Shown one piece after another: positions 1 through 8,884 of a DNA stretch of 64,000 bases; within the stretch, counting starts at the first letter, position 1, and each line of letters opens with the position of its first letter. Position numbers and translations under genes: made by a program. The notes below the pieces were generated by a model that saw only the letters and a list, made by a program, of their open reading frames with translations, was not told the DNA's origin and made no database searches. This stretch comes from Lentibacillus sp. Marseille-P4043 (GTDB lineage Bacteria; Bacillota; Bacilli; Bacillales; Amphibacillaceae). The DNA lies in NCBI RefSeq assembly GCF_900258515.1, contig NZ_LT984884.1, positions 2,205,353-2,269,352 of the forward strand, read 5' to 3'.

Positions 1-846
1 AGTTATGAAGTAAGTGCACCTGCTATTACTTCGCCAACGGAAAACTTTATAACAAATGAAACTGATATAACTGTTGAAGGAACTGCATCTCCTACAACAA
101 CTATACAATTGAATAATAACGGAGAAGAAGTTGATACAGTTGAAGTTGGGGATGATGGTAAATTTGCGATTCCAGCTGAACTTACAGAAGGGGAAAATCA
201 ATTTACCGCAATATCCATGGTAAATGGTGAAGAAACAGGTGAATCGGATCCTGTTACCGTAACATTGGATACAGAAAAACCAGAGTTGACAATTGATAAC
301 CCTAAAGATGGAAGTAAAACAAATCGTGAAACAGTTACTGTTGAAGGAATTGTTGCTGATGCTAACGTTGACTGGGTTAAAGTGAACGGTAAAAAGGCCA
401 AAGTTACCGACGGAAAGTATGCAAAACGTATCTTGCTTGATAATGGTGAAAACGTGATTAAAGTAGTCGCCAAAGACCAAGCAGGAAACAAGGCGAAGCA
501 GAAAGTTACGCTTGATGTAAAATACAATGCACCAGTAATCGAAAACGTGACACCGACAGATGATGTAAACCTTCAAGCCGGTGAAAGCGTGAAAATTGAA
601 TTTGATAGTGAGCCAGGATTGGATGCAACATTCTTTATCCATATGCCATTAACAAATACACAAGGGAACAATGCAACAGAATTGCCAATGCGTGAAACTT
701 CTGATGGACATTATGTTGGATACTGGACAGCAACCAATAATGTAAAAGCAGATGGTGCCGTCATTGAAGTAAAAGTTGTCGATGACTACGGCAACGAAAC
801 ACGTCAAACGGCAGATGGTAACTTATCTATCAATATTGATGAATAA
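1..846 (+). CDS. C-terminal part of a secreted multidomain protein, probably bacillopeptidase F-type serine protease (5' end outside window)
   Basis: The reading frame is open from base 1 with no stop before 844-846, so this is the 3' part of a longer gene. It shows at least two Ig-like beta-sandwich repeats, one at about residues 8-88 and one at 90-175 (starting near TEKPELTI and ending in GNKAKQKVTLDV). A terminal domain follows at about 176-281, with a VIENVTP start and acidic VKVVDDYGNET strand. These modules are typical of extracellular Bacillus subtilisin-like proteases of the Bpr/Vpr kind, where the catalytic domain is N-terminal. No catalytic residues are visible here, so protease identity is inference from the tail; another cell-surface adhesin-like protein is possible. 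A strong terminator follows 19 bp after the stop. Confidence 0.6.
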   Translation, partial: SYEVSAPAITSPTENFITNETDITVEGTASPTTTIQLNNNGEEVDTVEVGDDGKFAIPAELTEGENQFTAISMVNGEETGESDPVTVTLDTEKPELTIDNPKDGSKTNRETVTVEGIVADANVDWVKVNGKKAKVTDGKYAKRILLDNGENVIKVVAKDQAGNKAKQKVTLDVKYNAPVIENVTPTDDVNLQAGESVKIEFDSEPGLDATFFIHMPLTNTQGNNATELPMRETSDGHYVGYWTATNNVKADGAVIEVKVVDDYGNETRQTADGNLSINIDE

Positions 847-864
847 TAATCAGTTGTAAACCAC

Positions 865-900
865 AATGCAGAAGGATGAAATATTCCTTCTGCATTTCTT
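865..900 (+). terminator. Rho-independent terminator of the secreted protein gene
   Basis: Stem AATGCAGAAGGA (865-876) pairs with TCCTTCTGCATT (885-896) around an 8-nt loop and is followed by a T-rich tract. Confidence 0.85.
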
Positions 901-956
901 TATGCCCTACAATTATTGATTTGAAGTTAGTTTAAAATTAATCAGTTTTCTAAAAG

Positions 957-1293
957 ATTAGGACTGCGATTACTCTCCCCATCGAAAACATTTGTTGTTT
1001 TTGACGCAATAGATATAAAATGTGACACAGTGAAAAGTCTCTTTCATGACATTTTCTCTCGTTCTAATGATAATTGTGTGTCTGGATTCCGCTCCGGCAG
1101 AATACTTCGCTTTCCGCGGGCACGGCTTCAGCCTCCTCGGAGGCTGAAGCGTTCCCCATGGAAAGCGAGTATTTTCCCGCAGCGCTGGATTAGCACTCAT
1201 CTTAGACAGGACGATAGGAAGTCACACCAAGTTACGTCGCATTATATATCAACTACGCAATTAAAAAGCAACAAACATTATGAAAAGAATCTT
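957..1293. repeat. Dispersed GC-rich modular element, copy A
   Basis: This fills most of the 847-1370 gap between two convergent genes. It carries the GC-rich module CGCTTTCCGCGGGC (1108-1121) and a near-perfect hairpin, GCTTCAGCCTCC (1125-1136) with GGAGGCTGAAGC (1139-1150). An end module at about 1240-1293 has CGTCGCATTATATATCAACTACG, spread over its length, then AAAAAGCAACAAACATTATG. The same end and core modules recur near 10.3, 46.9, 52.4 and 55.1 kb. Copy A's left end (957-1030) carries a degenerate form of the other end module. It contains short open frames but nothing with a ribosome binding site or coding character. Confidence 0.75.
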
Positions 1294-1326
1294 AATATTA
1301 AAGCACTCACTAGCAGCAAATAATGC

Positions 1327-1363
1327 AAAAATAAATAAAGCCAGCCTAAATTTGGCCAGCTTT
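1327..1363 (-). terminator. Terminator of ribU
   Basis: On the minus strand AAAGCTGGCC pairs with GGCTGGCTTT (two G-U pairs) around a 7-nt loop, followed by ATTTATTTTT. It sits just downstream of the ribU stop. Confidence 0.8.
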
Positions 1364-1370
1364 AAAAACT

Positions 1371-1961
1371 TTATATGGTGTTAGCTTGCTTTTGTTCAAT
1401 CCAGCTACGCATTTTAACAAAGAGGGGAACGAATAATATTCCAACGATGATTCCTTTTATTATATTAAACGGTAGAATTCCTGCCGTTACGGTATACCAT
1501 TTAACACTTTCGATATTCATCTCTTCCATGCCCATAAATAATGCATAGATTGGTAAAATAACGAGGTAATTTAAAATACTCATTCCAATTGCCATTATTA
1601 TTGTGCCAGCGATTAAACCAGATACAATACTTTTGACACCTTTGAATTTGTGATATAAAACAGCTGCAGGAACGACAAACATGACACCGGCTAAGAAATT
1701 CGCGACTATTCCCACAGGCTCACCACCGCCAATTGCCATATAAAGGACATTTTTAATTGCCTCTACAATTACCCCGGCAAGCGGTGAAAAGATTAAAGCA
1801 GCAATTAATGCTGGCACATCACTAAAATCAATTTTTAAGTAACCAAAACCTGGTAATACCGGGAAGTTTAGGAAAAATAGTAAGAGTGATATGGTTCCTA
1901 ATAATGCTAGAATAATAAGTTTAAGTAATTTTGATGATTGCGTGTTTGCAGATTGCATCAT
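1371..1961 (-). CDS. ribU: Riboflavin ECF transporter, substrate-binding S component RibU
   Basis: A 196-residue integral membrane protein with about five to six hydrophobic helices, the size and layout of ECF S components. RibU captures riboflavin or FMN in the membrane and works with the shared EcfA-A'-T energising module encoded elsewhere. Visible family features are a short hydrophilic N-terminus, the helix after FPVLPGFGYLKIDFSDVPAL, and a loop with AIGGGEPVGIVANFLAG. The start is preceded by GGAGGAA on the minus strand (rc of 1969-1975). The strongest functional evidence is the FMN riboswitch with terminator immediately upstream, which fits repression when FMN is plentiful. Single-gene unit with its own terminator. 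Confidence 0.93.
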   Translation of the reverse strand: MMQSANTQSSKLLKLIILALLGTISLLLFFLNFPVLPGFGYLKIDFSDVPALIAALIFSPLAGVIVEAIKNVLYMAIGGGEPVGIVANFLAGVMFVVPAAVLYHKFKGVKSIVSGLIAGTIIMAIGMSILNYLVILPIYALFMGMEEMNIESVKWYTVTAGILPFNIIKGIIVGILFVPLFVKMRSWIEQKQANTI

Positions 1962-2030
1962 CGAATTCCTCCTTCATCTGTTATCGATCCACATCTCGTG
2001 ATGAAGGATAGGCCCTTTTTCTGTGCAAAC

Positions 2031-2068
2031 TAAAAACCCTAAAGCGTGCCTAATCGGGGCTTTAGGGT
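2031..2068 (-). terminator. Riboswitch-controlled terminator upstream of ribU
   Basis: Minus-strand stem ACCCTAAAGC (rc of 2059-2068) with GCTTTAGGGT (rc of 2036-2045), followed by a short U-run. It lies between the FMN aptamer and ribU and is the probable expression platform; it would form when FMN is bound. Confidence 0.85.
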
Positions 2069-2129
2069 ATATTTTCATATACAGGAATAAATAGCGCATA
2101 ACAAAATGCACCAGAAAACGGCTCGACAT

Positions 2130-2268
2130 CTTCTCCCATCCAGACTGTAACTGTCGGTTCTGGATTTACACCAGATCAGCCGCCGAGACTTGGCTCAAGC
2201 GGGTCACGGACTTAGAACAAATAAAGTTCATTACCGTCGGTCGGGAATTGCACCCTGCCCCGAAGATG
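2130..2268 (-). promoter_or_regulatory. FMN riboswitch (RFN element)
   Basis: Reading the minus strand, the conserved RFN blocks are in order: TCTTCGGGGCAGGGTG, AATTCCCGACCGACGG, a variable arm, GACCCGCTTGAGCC, CGGCTGATCTGGTG, AAATCCAGAACCGACAGT and TACAGTCTGGATGGGAGAAG. These match the aptamer consensus closely, including the closing stem CTTC/GAAG. It senses FMN and controls ribU transcription. Confidence 0.97.
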
Positions 2269-2334
2269 GAATCGATATATAATTGTAAGGTTAATTATAC
2301 AATGATTTTATCAGTTTGAAAAGTAATTTGCTGT

Positions 2335-2742
2335 TTATTTTTTTGTGGAATTACCAGTAGTCCTTTTCGGTACAACCCCTATCGTGCAACGTGACATACA
2401 AATAAGTTCTTCCTGTTCGTCAACAATGTTGATTTCCCAAACCATTGTTGTTTTTCCAATATGCCGTGGAACTGCTTTTGCGGTTACGACACCATCACGC
2501 TTGCTTTTTATGTGGTTGGCGTTAATTTCCATACCAAACACACTAAACTGCTCCGGATCTACATGGTTATATGCACCAACACTTGCTGCAGTTTCTGCAA
2601 GTGCAACATTTGCTCCACCGTGCAAAAAACCTGCCGGCTGATGTGTTCGGTGATCAACAGGCATTGTCATGATGACTAGATCCTTATCAAGTGTTTGGAC
2701 TTCGATTCCGAGTGAATTCATTAACGTATTTTTTAATTCCAT
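2335..2742 (-). CDS. PaaI/YuxO-type hotdog thioesterase, likely DHNA-CoA thioesterase
   Basis: A 135-residue single hotdog-fold acyl-CoA thioesterase. The motif HGGANVALAETAAS (41-54) holds the family's His-Gly-Gly turn and the probable catalytic acid Glu50. The start follows a GGGGGAATAATTTT leader on the minus strand. It sits 22 bp downstream of menA, probably in the same transcript, and opposite menFDHBE. Menaquinone synthesis needs a thioesterase to release 1,4-dihydroxy-2-naphthoate from the MenB product before MenA acts, and YuxO-like hotdog enzymes fill this role in some bacteria. Family is clear; DHNA-CoA as substrate is inferred from position. A general acyl-CoA thioesterase cannot be excluded. 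Confidence 0.85.
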   Translation of the reverse strand: MELKNTLMNSLGIEVQTLDKDLVIMTMPVDHRTHQPAGFLHGGANVALAETAASVGAYNHVDPEQFSVFGMEINANHIKSKRDGVVTAKAVPRHIGKTTMVWEINIVDEQEELICMSRCTIGVVPKRTTGNSTKK

Positions 2743-2764
2743 AAAATTATTCCCCCTGTAAAAA

Positions 2765-3691
2765 TTAGAATAACTTACTTAATAGCAATGAGATTCCTAA
2801 TAAAAATCCATAAATTGTATTTGTCTTACCCGTAGCTACCATTGCCGGTAACATTTCGAGGGGTTTTGTCTTCCCTTGAAATTTTTTAATAACTTCAATG
2901 GCTTTTATGACACTTAAAAAGGCGATAATCGACCAGACTGGTAACATCCCATCAATAATATAAAATGCTGTTAATCCAAAAGCAATAACAAATAGGCCAC
3001 TCAAAAAACGGATGGCATTTTTTCTGCCAAGTAAGATAGCAATTGTTTTTCGTCCGTTTTCTTTATCACCGTCTAAATCCCGAATATTATTGGACATCAT
3101 TATACTTCCAATAAAAATTGCAACAGGAACGGATACTAGAATAACAGTCCCCGTTATTGTCAATGTTTGGATAAAATAGCTAATACCGATTATGACAGTA
3201 CCCATTAAAAATCCGGAGAATAATTCGCCAAGAGGTGTATAAGCAATTGGTAGAGGACCACCTGTATATAAATAGCCAAACAGCATACATACTATACCAA
3301 TGACCGCTATCCACCAACTTGAAACCATACAAATATAAATTCCTAACATAATTGCAATCCCAAAGAAAATGAACGCTAACCGTAAAACTGTCTTAGCTGA
3401 TATTCCATCACGTACGATTGTTCCACCTATACCGACAGATTCCTCATTATCCAAGCCTCGAACAAAGTCATAGTATTCATTGAACATATTTGTTGCCGCT
3501 TGAATAAGCATAGATGCGATTAACATTGCTAAAAATAAAATGATGTTTATGGATCCATCAATGTATGCAAGCATAGTCCCAACAAATACAGGAACAAATG
3601 ATGCAGTTAATGTATGTGGTCGTAACAAGCGCCACCAAATTTGAAAGCCTTCTTTTTCATTTAAGGCTTGTTTAATTGTCGTCGAATGCAT
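2765..3691 (-). CDS. menA: 1,4-dihydroxy-2-naphthoate polyprenyltransferase
   Basis: A 308-residue UbiA-superfamily membrane prenyltransferase. It attaches the polyprenyl chain to DHNA, giving demethylmenaquinone, in the cytoplasmic membrane. Two Asp-rich Mg-diphosphate motifs are visible: NMFNEYYDFVRGLD (68-81) and NNIRDLDGD (201-209). About eight to nine hydrophobic helices surround them, and length matches Bacillus MenA (about 310). The ATG at 3691 has GGGGGAG upstream on the minus strand. A TTGACA-17-TAAACT promoter lies upstream. It is divergent from menF and followed by the hotdog thioesterase gene, as expected for a menaquinone locus. Confidence 0.97.
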   Translation of the reverse strand: MHSTTIKQALNEKEGFQIWWRLLRPHTLTASFVPVFVGTMLAYIDGSINIILFLAMLIASMLIQAATNMFNEYYDFVRGLDNEESVGIGGTIVRDGISAKTVLRLAFIFFGIAIMLGIYICMVSSWWIAVIGIVCMLFGYLYTGGPLPIAYTPLGELFSGFLMGTVIIGISYFIQTLTITGTVILVSVPVAIFIGSIMMSNNIRDLDGDKENGRKTIAILLGRKNAIRFLSGLFVIAFGLTAFYIIDGMLPVWSIIAFLSVIKAIEVIKKFQGKTKPLEMLPAMVATGKTNTIYGFLLGISLLLSKLF

Positions 3692-3729
3692 AAATGCGCT
3701 CCCCCTGAATTTTCATCAATATCATATTA

Positions 3730-3758
3730 AGTTTAGGCAATTCGATAGGGGGTGTCAA
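3730..3758 (-). promoter_or_regulatory. Promoter of menA-thioesterase
   Basis: Minus-strand TTGACA (rc of 3753-3758), 17-bp spacer, TAAACT (rc of 3730-3735); about 40 bp before the menA start. Confidence 0.65.
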
Positions 3759-3858
3759 TTACTAAATGTCACAAAATCGTCATGAACAAACAGGAAAATG
3801 AAACTGGTACCTGCTCAATCATTGTTCTCTGCTTTTTGGTTAAGTAATGGTCCATTCC

Positions 3859-3887
3859 TTGAGAAACCGTGTAAAAGAGAATAAAAT
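3859..3887 (+). promoter_or_regulatory. Promoter of menF operon
   Basis: TTGAGA (3859-3864), 17-bp spacer, TAAAAT (3882-3887), 46 bp before the menF ATG. Sigma-A type by sequence only. Confidence 0.6.
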
Positions 3888-3933
3888 AGAGAAGGAAGTT
3901 TATGACTTGTACGTGCAACGGAGGTTTAGATAG

Positions 3934-5322
3934 ATGATTGAAACGAAAGAAGTGTTGTTGGAATCGTTATTGGATCAGGCAATTGTTCAGGCCAAAGCGA
4001 CAAATGGAACGCAACTAGTCAGTTTTACAAAAAAAATTAATAAAGAAATCGATCCGCTCCAATTTTTTGAAGCGGCAAAAGACTCGAATATGGATCGTAC
4101 CTTTTGGTCAAGTACTGCCGATGGTTTTTATTTAGTCGGAATTGGCAACGTTTGTCCTATTGTAGCAAACGATAATCGGTTTCAGGAAACGGAAAGACAA
4201 TGGAGGAAACAGGTGGAAAATGCGACCATTCACAATCCATATCAAACACCAGGTACGGGATTAATTGCCCTAGGCGGTATGGCATTTGACCCTAAAAAGG
4301 CAAAATCAGCATTATGGAAAAAATTTAAGAATAGCGAATTTCAAATTCCACAATTTACATTAACCAAAAATAGGACTAATTATTTTATAACGATTAATAC
4401 ACAAGCAACAAAAGATGATCATCCTGTACAGCTTGCAAGCGAGTTAAAACGAATGGAAGCAGGGTTGCTTCATGAAACAAGAGAATTCCCAAATGAGGCC
4501 AAACTCGAATCAAAGCAAGAAATCGCTCCGGATCAATGGAAACAAGTTGTCAAAGCGGCAACAGATGAAATTAAACAAAATGAAGCCAAAAAAATAGTGC
4601 TTGCTCGTGAAATGCGGTTAAAGCTAACGAAAGAGGCAGAAATCACACCCGTTCTAAATAAACTAATCACTACTCAAACGAATAGTTATGTGTTTGCTTT
4701 TGAACATGATGATGATTGTTTTATTGGAGCAACCCCAGAACGACTTGTGAAATTAGAAAATCAGCAATTACTTTCCACGTGTTTAGCTGGAACAGCACCA
4801 AGAGGTAAAACAGCTGATGAAGATAGGGAAATCAGCCAAACATTGCTCCTTGATTCCAAAAATAGGGACGAACATGATTTTGTTGTAAAAATGATTAGGC
4901 ATGCGATCAAAGACTATTGTACAAATATTCAACTGCCAGATGAACCTGTTGTCTATCCTTTAAAGAACTTGCAACATCTATACACGCCAGTTAGGGCAAC
5001 ACTTAAAGATGGTTATAGTATTTTTGATATAATTAAGAAGTTACATCCAACTCCAGCATTAGGTGGTGTTCCTCGCGAAAAATCTTTATCTTTCATTAGG
5101 GAAAATGAACAGTTGGATAGAGGTTGGTATGGGGCACCTGTTGGTTGGCTGGATAGTAACCAAAATGGTGAATTTGCTGTAGCAATTCGCTCGGGGTTAA
5201 TCCAAGGGGATGAAGCCTCGTTGTTCGCGGGTTGCGGAGTTGTAAAAGACTCCAATCCAGAGGCGGAATATGAAGAAACGATGATTAAATTGACACCAAT
5301 GCTTTCCGTTTTAGGGGGATAA
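3934..5322 (+). CDS. menF: Isochorismate synthase MenF
   Basis: A 462-residue chorismate-binding enzyme that converts chorismate to isochorismate, first step of the menaquinone branch. The C-terminal chorismate-utilising domain spans about 200-460. Visible landmarks are KKIVLAREM (219-227, with the general-base lysine region), FIGATPERLV (263-272), CLAGTAPRG (283-291), HPTPALGGVPRE (371-382) and the Mg-binding tail GCGVVKDSNPEAEYEE (433-448). The ATG follows GGAGGTTTAGATAG. Length fits MenF/DhbC enzymes; position directly before menD (4-bp gap) decides for MenF rather than a siderophore or anthranilate synthase. It begins the rightward men operon. Confidence 0.97.
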   Translation: MIETKEVLLESLLDQAIVQAKATNGTQLVSFTKKINKEIDPLQFFEAAKDSNMDRTFWSSTADGFYLVGIGNVCPIVANDNRFQETERQWRKQVENATIHNPYQTPGTGLIALGGMAFDPKKAKSALWKKFKNSEFQIPQFTLTKNRTNYFITINTQATKDDHPVQLASELKRMEAGLLHETREFPNEAKLESKQEIAPDQWKQVVKAATDEIKQNEAKKIVLAREMRLKLTKEAEITPVLNKLITTQTNSYVFAFEHDDDCFIGATPERLVKLENQQLLSTCLAGTAPRGKTADEDREISQTLLLDSKNRDEHDFVVKMIRHAIKDYCTNIQLPDEPVVYPLKNLQHLYTPVRATLKDGYSIFDIIKKLHPTPALGGVPREKSLSFIRENEQLDRGWYGAPVGWLDSNQNGEFAVAIRSGLIQGDEASLFAGCGVVKDSNPEAEYEETMIKLTPMLSVLGG

Positions 5323-5326
5323 AAAA

Positions 5327-7063
5327 ATGGAACATACTGAAACACTAACACGATATATTGCAAATTTTGTTGATGAACTTGTTAAGAGTGGACTTACGGA
5401 AGTTGTTATTTCGCCTGGCTCACGATCAACGCCGCTTGCAATGACAATGGCGGAACATCCTAAAATGAACCAGTGGATCATTATTGATGAACGATCTGCA
5501 GCCTTTTTTGCTTTAGGAATGGCAAAACAAAATAAACGCCCAGTAGCTCTCCTGTGTACATCTGGAACGGCTGCCGCGAATTATTTTCCAGCTATTGTTG
5601 AAGCTCACTATAGTAGAGTGCCTTTAGTCATTTTAACAGCTGATCGGCCACATGAACTGCGTGATGTCGGTGCACCGCAAGCGATTGAACAAATTAAGTT
5701 GTATGGTGACTATGTGAAGTGGTTTAACGAAATGGCTTTACCAGAAGGCAATCCGAAAATGCTTGATTATGTACGGAGCAAAGCTGCACGTGCAGTTCAC
5801 ATGGCAAAGGAAGGTAACAGCGGACCAGTTCATTTGAATTTTCCATTACGGGAGCCACTCATCCCAGATTTCTCATTGGAAGGTTTATGGGGGAAACAAA
5901 TAGAGCAAAACTATTATCCTACTCTTGATGGAGCAAAGCGGATACATCCGGAACAGGTACATGAATTGCTTGAAAAACTGCAGCGGAAACAGAAAGGGTT
6001 GATTGTTTGCGGACCACAAACAAACGATGATTTTCCAGAAGCTGTAACTCGGCTAGGATCCGTGTTACAACTGCCAATTTTAGCGGATCCATTGTCAGGG
6101 GTAAGATCTGGTCAGCACCAAAAAGATCATATTATTGAAGGATATGATGCTTTCCTACGTCATAAAAAAATCCGAGAACAACTTAAACCTGATTTTATAA
6201 TTCGATTTGGTGCCATGCCTGTAGCTAAAACGTATCGATTTTATGTAGAAGAACATAAAGATGCTGAACAATTCGTTGTCGAGGAAAATGCCGGATACCG
6301 TGAACCAGCTGGTAATGCTACTGAATTCATTTATGCTGATGCAAAGCTGTTTTGTGAAGATTTAGTTCGAATTGCAAAGGGTGTAAGTTTTGATTCTTCC
6401 TGGTTACATGAATGGCAGGATATGAATCAAATTGCTAAAAAACAGTTAACGGCTGATTCTAGGGGGAACGCATTGACAGAAGGCGATGCTGTAAGTTGTC
6501 TGCTAGATGTCCTGCCTGATAACAGCAATTTGTATGTTGGAAACAGTATGGCGATTAGGGATTTAGATACCTTTTTTATGACAACAGACAAGAATGTTAG
6601 GGTGCTTGCTAATCGAGGGGCGAATGGGATCGATGGCATGGTTTCAAGCGGATTGGGCGCAGCTGCTAATGGGAAACATATAACATTATTGCTTGGCGAC
6701 TTGTCATTTTTCCATGATCTTAACGGTCTTTTGGCTGCCAAACATTACAATCTAGCGGTTACAATTCTTTTGATCAATAACAATGGTGGAGGGATTTTTT
6801 CCTTTTTACCACAAGTAAATGATAAAAAACATTTCGAAGCATTATTTGGAACGCCAATTGATATTGATTTTCAACAAGCTATTACGATGTATGGCGGGAC
6901 GTATCGCAATGCGACGAATGAATCTGAGTTAAAAAACGCACTAGATTCAAGTTATAACAATAAAGGGTTGTCTGTAATTGAAGTAAAAACAGACCGCGAA
7001 GCAAACGCTGTGTGGCATCGTGATCGTTGGCAAGCCATTGAAACTGAAATCTTGAAAAGGTAG
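5327..7063 (+). CDS. menD: SEPHCHC synthase MenD (2-succinyl-5-enolpyruvyl-6-hydroxy-3-cyclohexene-1-carboxylate synthase)
   Basis: A 578-residue thiamine-diphosphate enzyme joining 2-oxoglutarate and isochorismate. The N-terminal ThDP half has VISPGSRSTPLA (27-38), the activating Glu55 in DERSAAFFALG, and TSGTAAANYFPAI (78-90). The C-terminal half carries GDLSFFHDLNGL and INNNGGGIFSFLP, the cofactor-binding loop. Length matches Bacillus MenD (580). The start lies 4 bp after menF's stop with GGGGGATAAAAAA before it, so the two are translationally close. No odd features. Confidence 0.98.
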   Translation: MEHTETLTRYIANFVDELVKSGLTEVVISPGSRSTPLAMTMAEHPKMNQWIIIDERSAAFFALGMAKQNKRPVALLCTSGTAAANYFPAIVEAHYSRVPLVILTADRPHELRDVGAPQAIEQIKLYGDYVKWFNEMALPEGNPKMLDYVRSKAARAVHMAKEGNSGPVHLNFPLREPLIPDFSLEGLWGKQIEQNYYPTLDGAKRIHPEQVHELLEKLQRKQKGLIVCGPQTNDDFPEAVTRLGSVLQLPILADPLSGVRSGQHQKDHIIEGYDAFLRHKKIREQLKPDFIIRFGAMPVAKTYRFYVEEHKDAEQFVVEENAGYREPAGNATEFIYADAKLFCEDLVRIAKGVSFDSSWLHEWQDMNQIAKKQLTADSRGNALTEGDAVSCLLDVLPDNSNLYVGNSMAIRDLDTFFMTTDKNVRVLANRGANGIDGMVSSGLGAAANGKHITLLLGDLSFFHDLNGLLAAKHYNLAVTILLINNNGGGIFSFLPQVNDKKHFEALFGTPIDIDFQQAITMYGGTYRNATNESELKNALDSSYNNKGLSVIEVKTDREANAVWHRDRWQAIETEILKR

Positions 7064-7147
7064 GATGCGGGGTTCACAAATCCCGTGTTCTTCTTAAACT
7101 TCACATGCACTTTTTGAACACAAATTAAGAACAGGAGGATTGATCAT

Positions 7148-7963
7148 GTGTATTTCTCAATAGATGATGCATCCTACTGGTTTGAGCGAACTGGTGAAGG
7201 GCCGCCTGTTGTCATGCTGCATGGGTTTACTGGCAGCAGCCAAACGTGGAAAAAATTGGTTGCGGCATGGCAGGATACGTTTGAAGTAATTACGATTGAC
7301 TTACCTGGACATGGGAAAACGAATACAGAGACTCCACGTACGATGGAAAAGTGTTGCCAAGATGTAAAAAAATTACTGAACCATTTACAGTTAACAAGTA
7401 TTCATCTAGTAGGCTATTCGATGGGGGGCCGCACAGCATTAACATTTGCTATGATGTTCCCATCTCATGTCCAATCCTTAACCTTAGAAAGCTCATCGCC
7501 TGGGTTAGAGGATGTTTTAGAACGAGAAAAACGGGTAATACATGATACAGAACTGGCAACAAAAATTGAAAAAGAGGGTATTACAGCATTTGTCGACTTT
7601 TGGGAGAATATTCCACTCTTTCAAACACAGCTGAACTTACCAACTAATCTAAAACAGGAAGTTCGTGTGGAAAGACTTGCGCAATCAGAGGCAGGCCTTT
7701 CACAATCACTTCGGTATATGGGGACCGGTGTACAACCCTCTTGGTGGGGATCTCTTGAACAATTAGATGTGCCTGTTTTACTTGTCGTTGGCAGCTTAGA
7801 TGAAAAATTTCTACAATTAAATAAAAAGATGCGCGAAAGCCTGCCAAATAGCCGTTTAGCAGTTGTTGAAAATACTGGTCATGCAATTCACGTGGAACAA
7901 TCCAATTTTTTTGGTAAAATAGTATTGGAGTTTATTTTCCAACACTCGTTGCCAATTACATAG
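7148..7963 (+). CDS. menH: SHCHC synthase MenH (alpha/beta hydrolase)
   Basis: A 271-residue alpha/beta-hydrolase that eliminates pyruvate from SEPHCHC to give SHCHC. Motifs seen: HGFTGS (25-30), nucleophile elbow GYSMGG (89-94, Ser91), the acid in VVGSLDEKF, and the catalytic His in NTGHAIHVEQ near residue 245. The start is GTG at 7148: AGGAGG at 7133-7138 lies 9 bp upstream. The nearby ATG at 7146 is in another frame and meets a stop after five codons. Gene order menD-menH-menB supports MenH over the many similar hydrolases. Confidence 0.93.
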   Translation: MYFSIDDASYWFERTGEGPPVVMLHGFTGSSQTWKKLVAAWQDTFEVITIDLPGHGKTNTETPRTMEKCCQDVKKLLNHLQLTSIHLVGYSMGGRTALTFAMMFPSHVQSLTLESSSPGLEDVLEREKRVIHDTELATKIEKEGITAFVDFWENIPLFQTQLNLPTNLKQEVRVERLAQSEAGLSQSLRYMGTGVQPSWWGSLEQLDVPVLLVVGSLDEKFLQLNKKMRESLPNSRLAVVENTGHAIHVEQSNFFGKIVLEFIFQHSLPIT

Positions 7964-7988
7964 CAACATATTCTGAAGGAGGAAAACT

Positions 7989-8807
7989 ATGACTGTACAA
8001 TGGGAACAAGCAAGAAAATATAAGGAAATTGTTTATGAAAAATACAATGGTATCGCTAAAGTTACCATGAATCGTCCGCGCGTTCATAATGCGTTTACAC
8101 CTTTAACAGTAAACGAAATGATTGATGCGTTTGCCGATGCTCGTGATGACTCGTCAATTGGCGTGATCATTTTGGCAGGAGCAGGGGATAAAGCATTTTG
8201 CTCTGGCGGTGATCAAACGGTTCGCGGTAATGGCGGATATGTTGGAGAAGACCAAATTCCGCGTTTGAACGTACTCGATTTACAGCGGTTAATGCGGACG
8301 ATTCCGAAGCCGGTTATTGCAATGGTTTCAGGTTATGCAATTGGTGGAGGACATGTTCTACACATTTGCTGTGACTTAACAATTGCTGCAGATAATGCTA
8401 TTTTTGGACAAACAGGACCTAAAGTGGGTAGCTTTGATGCTGGTTATGGTGCAGGCCTGCTTGCTGAAATGGTTGGACAAAAGCGTGCACGTGAAATTTG
8501 GTATCTATGTCGTCAATATAACGCTGATGAAGCATATGAAATGGGCATGGTCAACAAGGTCGTACCACTAGAGAAATTGGAAGAAGAAACATTGCAATGG
8601 TGTAAAGAAATTCTTGAAAAATCACCAACTGCTCTACGTTTCTTAAAGGCGTCCTTTAATGCTGCTACAGATGGTCTTGCAGGCTTGCAGCAAATGGGCG
8701 GGGATGCAACCCTTCTTTACTATACAACTGATGAAGCGAAAGAAGGACGCGATGCATTTAAGGAGAAAAGGAAACCTGACTGGGATCAGTTCCCGCGTTT
8801 CCCTTGA
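7989..8807 (+). CDS. menB: 1,4-dihydroxy-2-naphthoyl-CoA synthase MenB
   Basis: A 272-residue crotonase-fold enzyme that ring-closes o-succinylbenzoyl-CoA to DHNA-CoA. Seen: oxyanion-hole segments AFCSGGDQ (about 67-74) and [10 protein letters not shown] (about 117-126), and the active-site loop [15 protein letters not shown] near 140-154. The C-terminus [12 protein letters not shown] is the hallmark MenB tail. ATG follows GAAGGAGGAAAACT. Length matches B. subtilis MenB (271). A terminator after the gene separates it from menE. The CoA substrate must come from MenE, and o-succinylbenzoate from a MenC that is not in the window. Confidence 0.98.
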   Translation: MTVQWEQARKYKEIVYEKYNGIAKVTMNRPRVHNAFTPLTVNEMIDAFADARDDSSIGVIILAGAGDKAFCSGGDQTVRGNGGYVGEDQIPRLNVLDLQRLMRTIPKPVIAMVSGYAIGGGHVLHICCDLTIAADNAIFGQTGPKVGSFDAGYGAGLLAEMVGQKRAREIWYLCRQYNADEAYEMGMVNKVVPLEKLEEETLQWCKEILEKSPTALRFLKASFNAATDGLAGLQQMGGDATLLYYTTDEAKEGRDAFKEKRKPDWDQFPRFP

Positions 8808-8830
8808 TTTATGGATAAATTAACTCTCGG

Positions 8831-8860
8831 AAAACCTTTGCTAATTGGCAAAGGTTTTTC
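8831..8860 (+). terminator. Terminator between menB and menE
   Basis: AAAACCTTTGC (8831-8841) pairs with GCAAAGGTTTT (8848-8858), followed by TTC. It may attenuate menE expression relative to menFDHB, since no strong promoter is obvious in the 77-bp gap. Confidence 0.8.
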
Positions 8861-8884
8861 AATGATAAATAGAGGTGTTGAATC

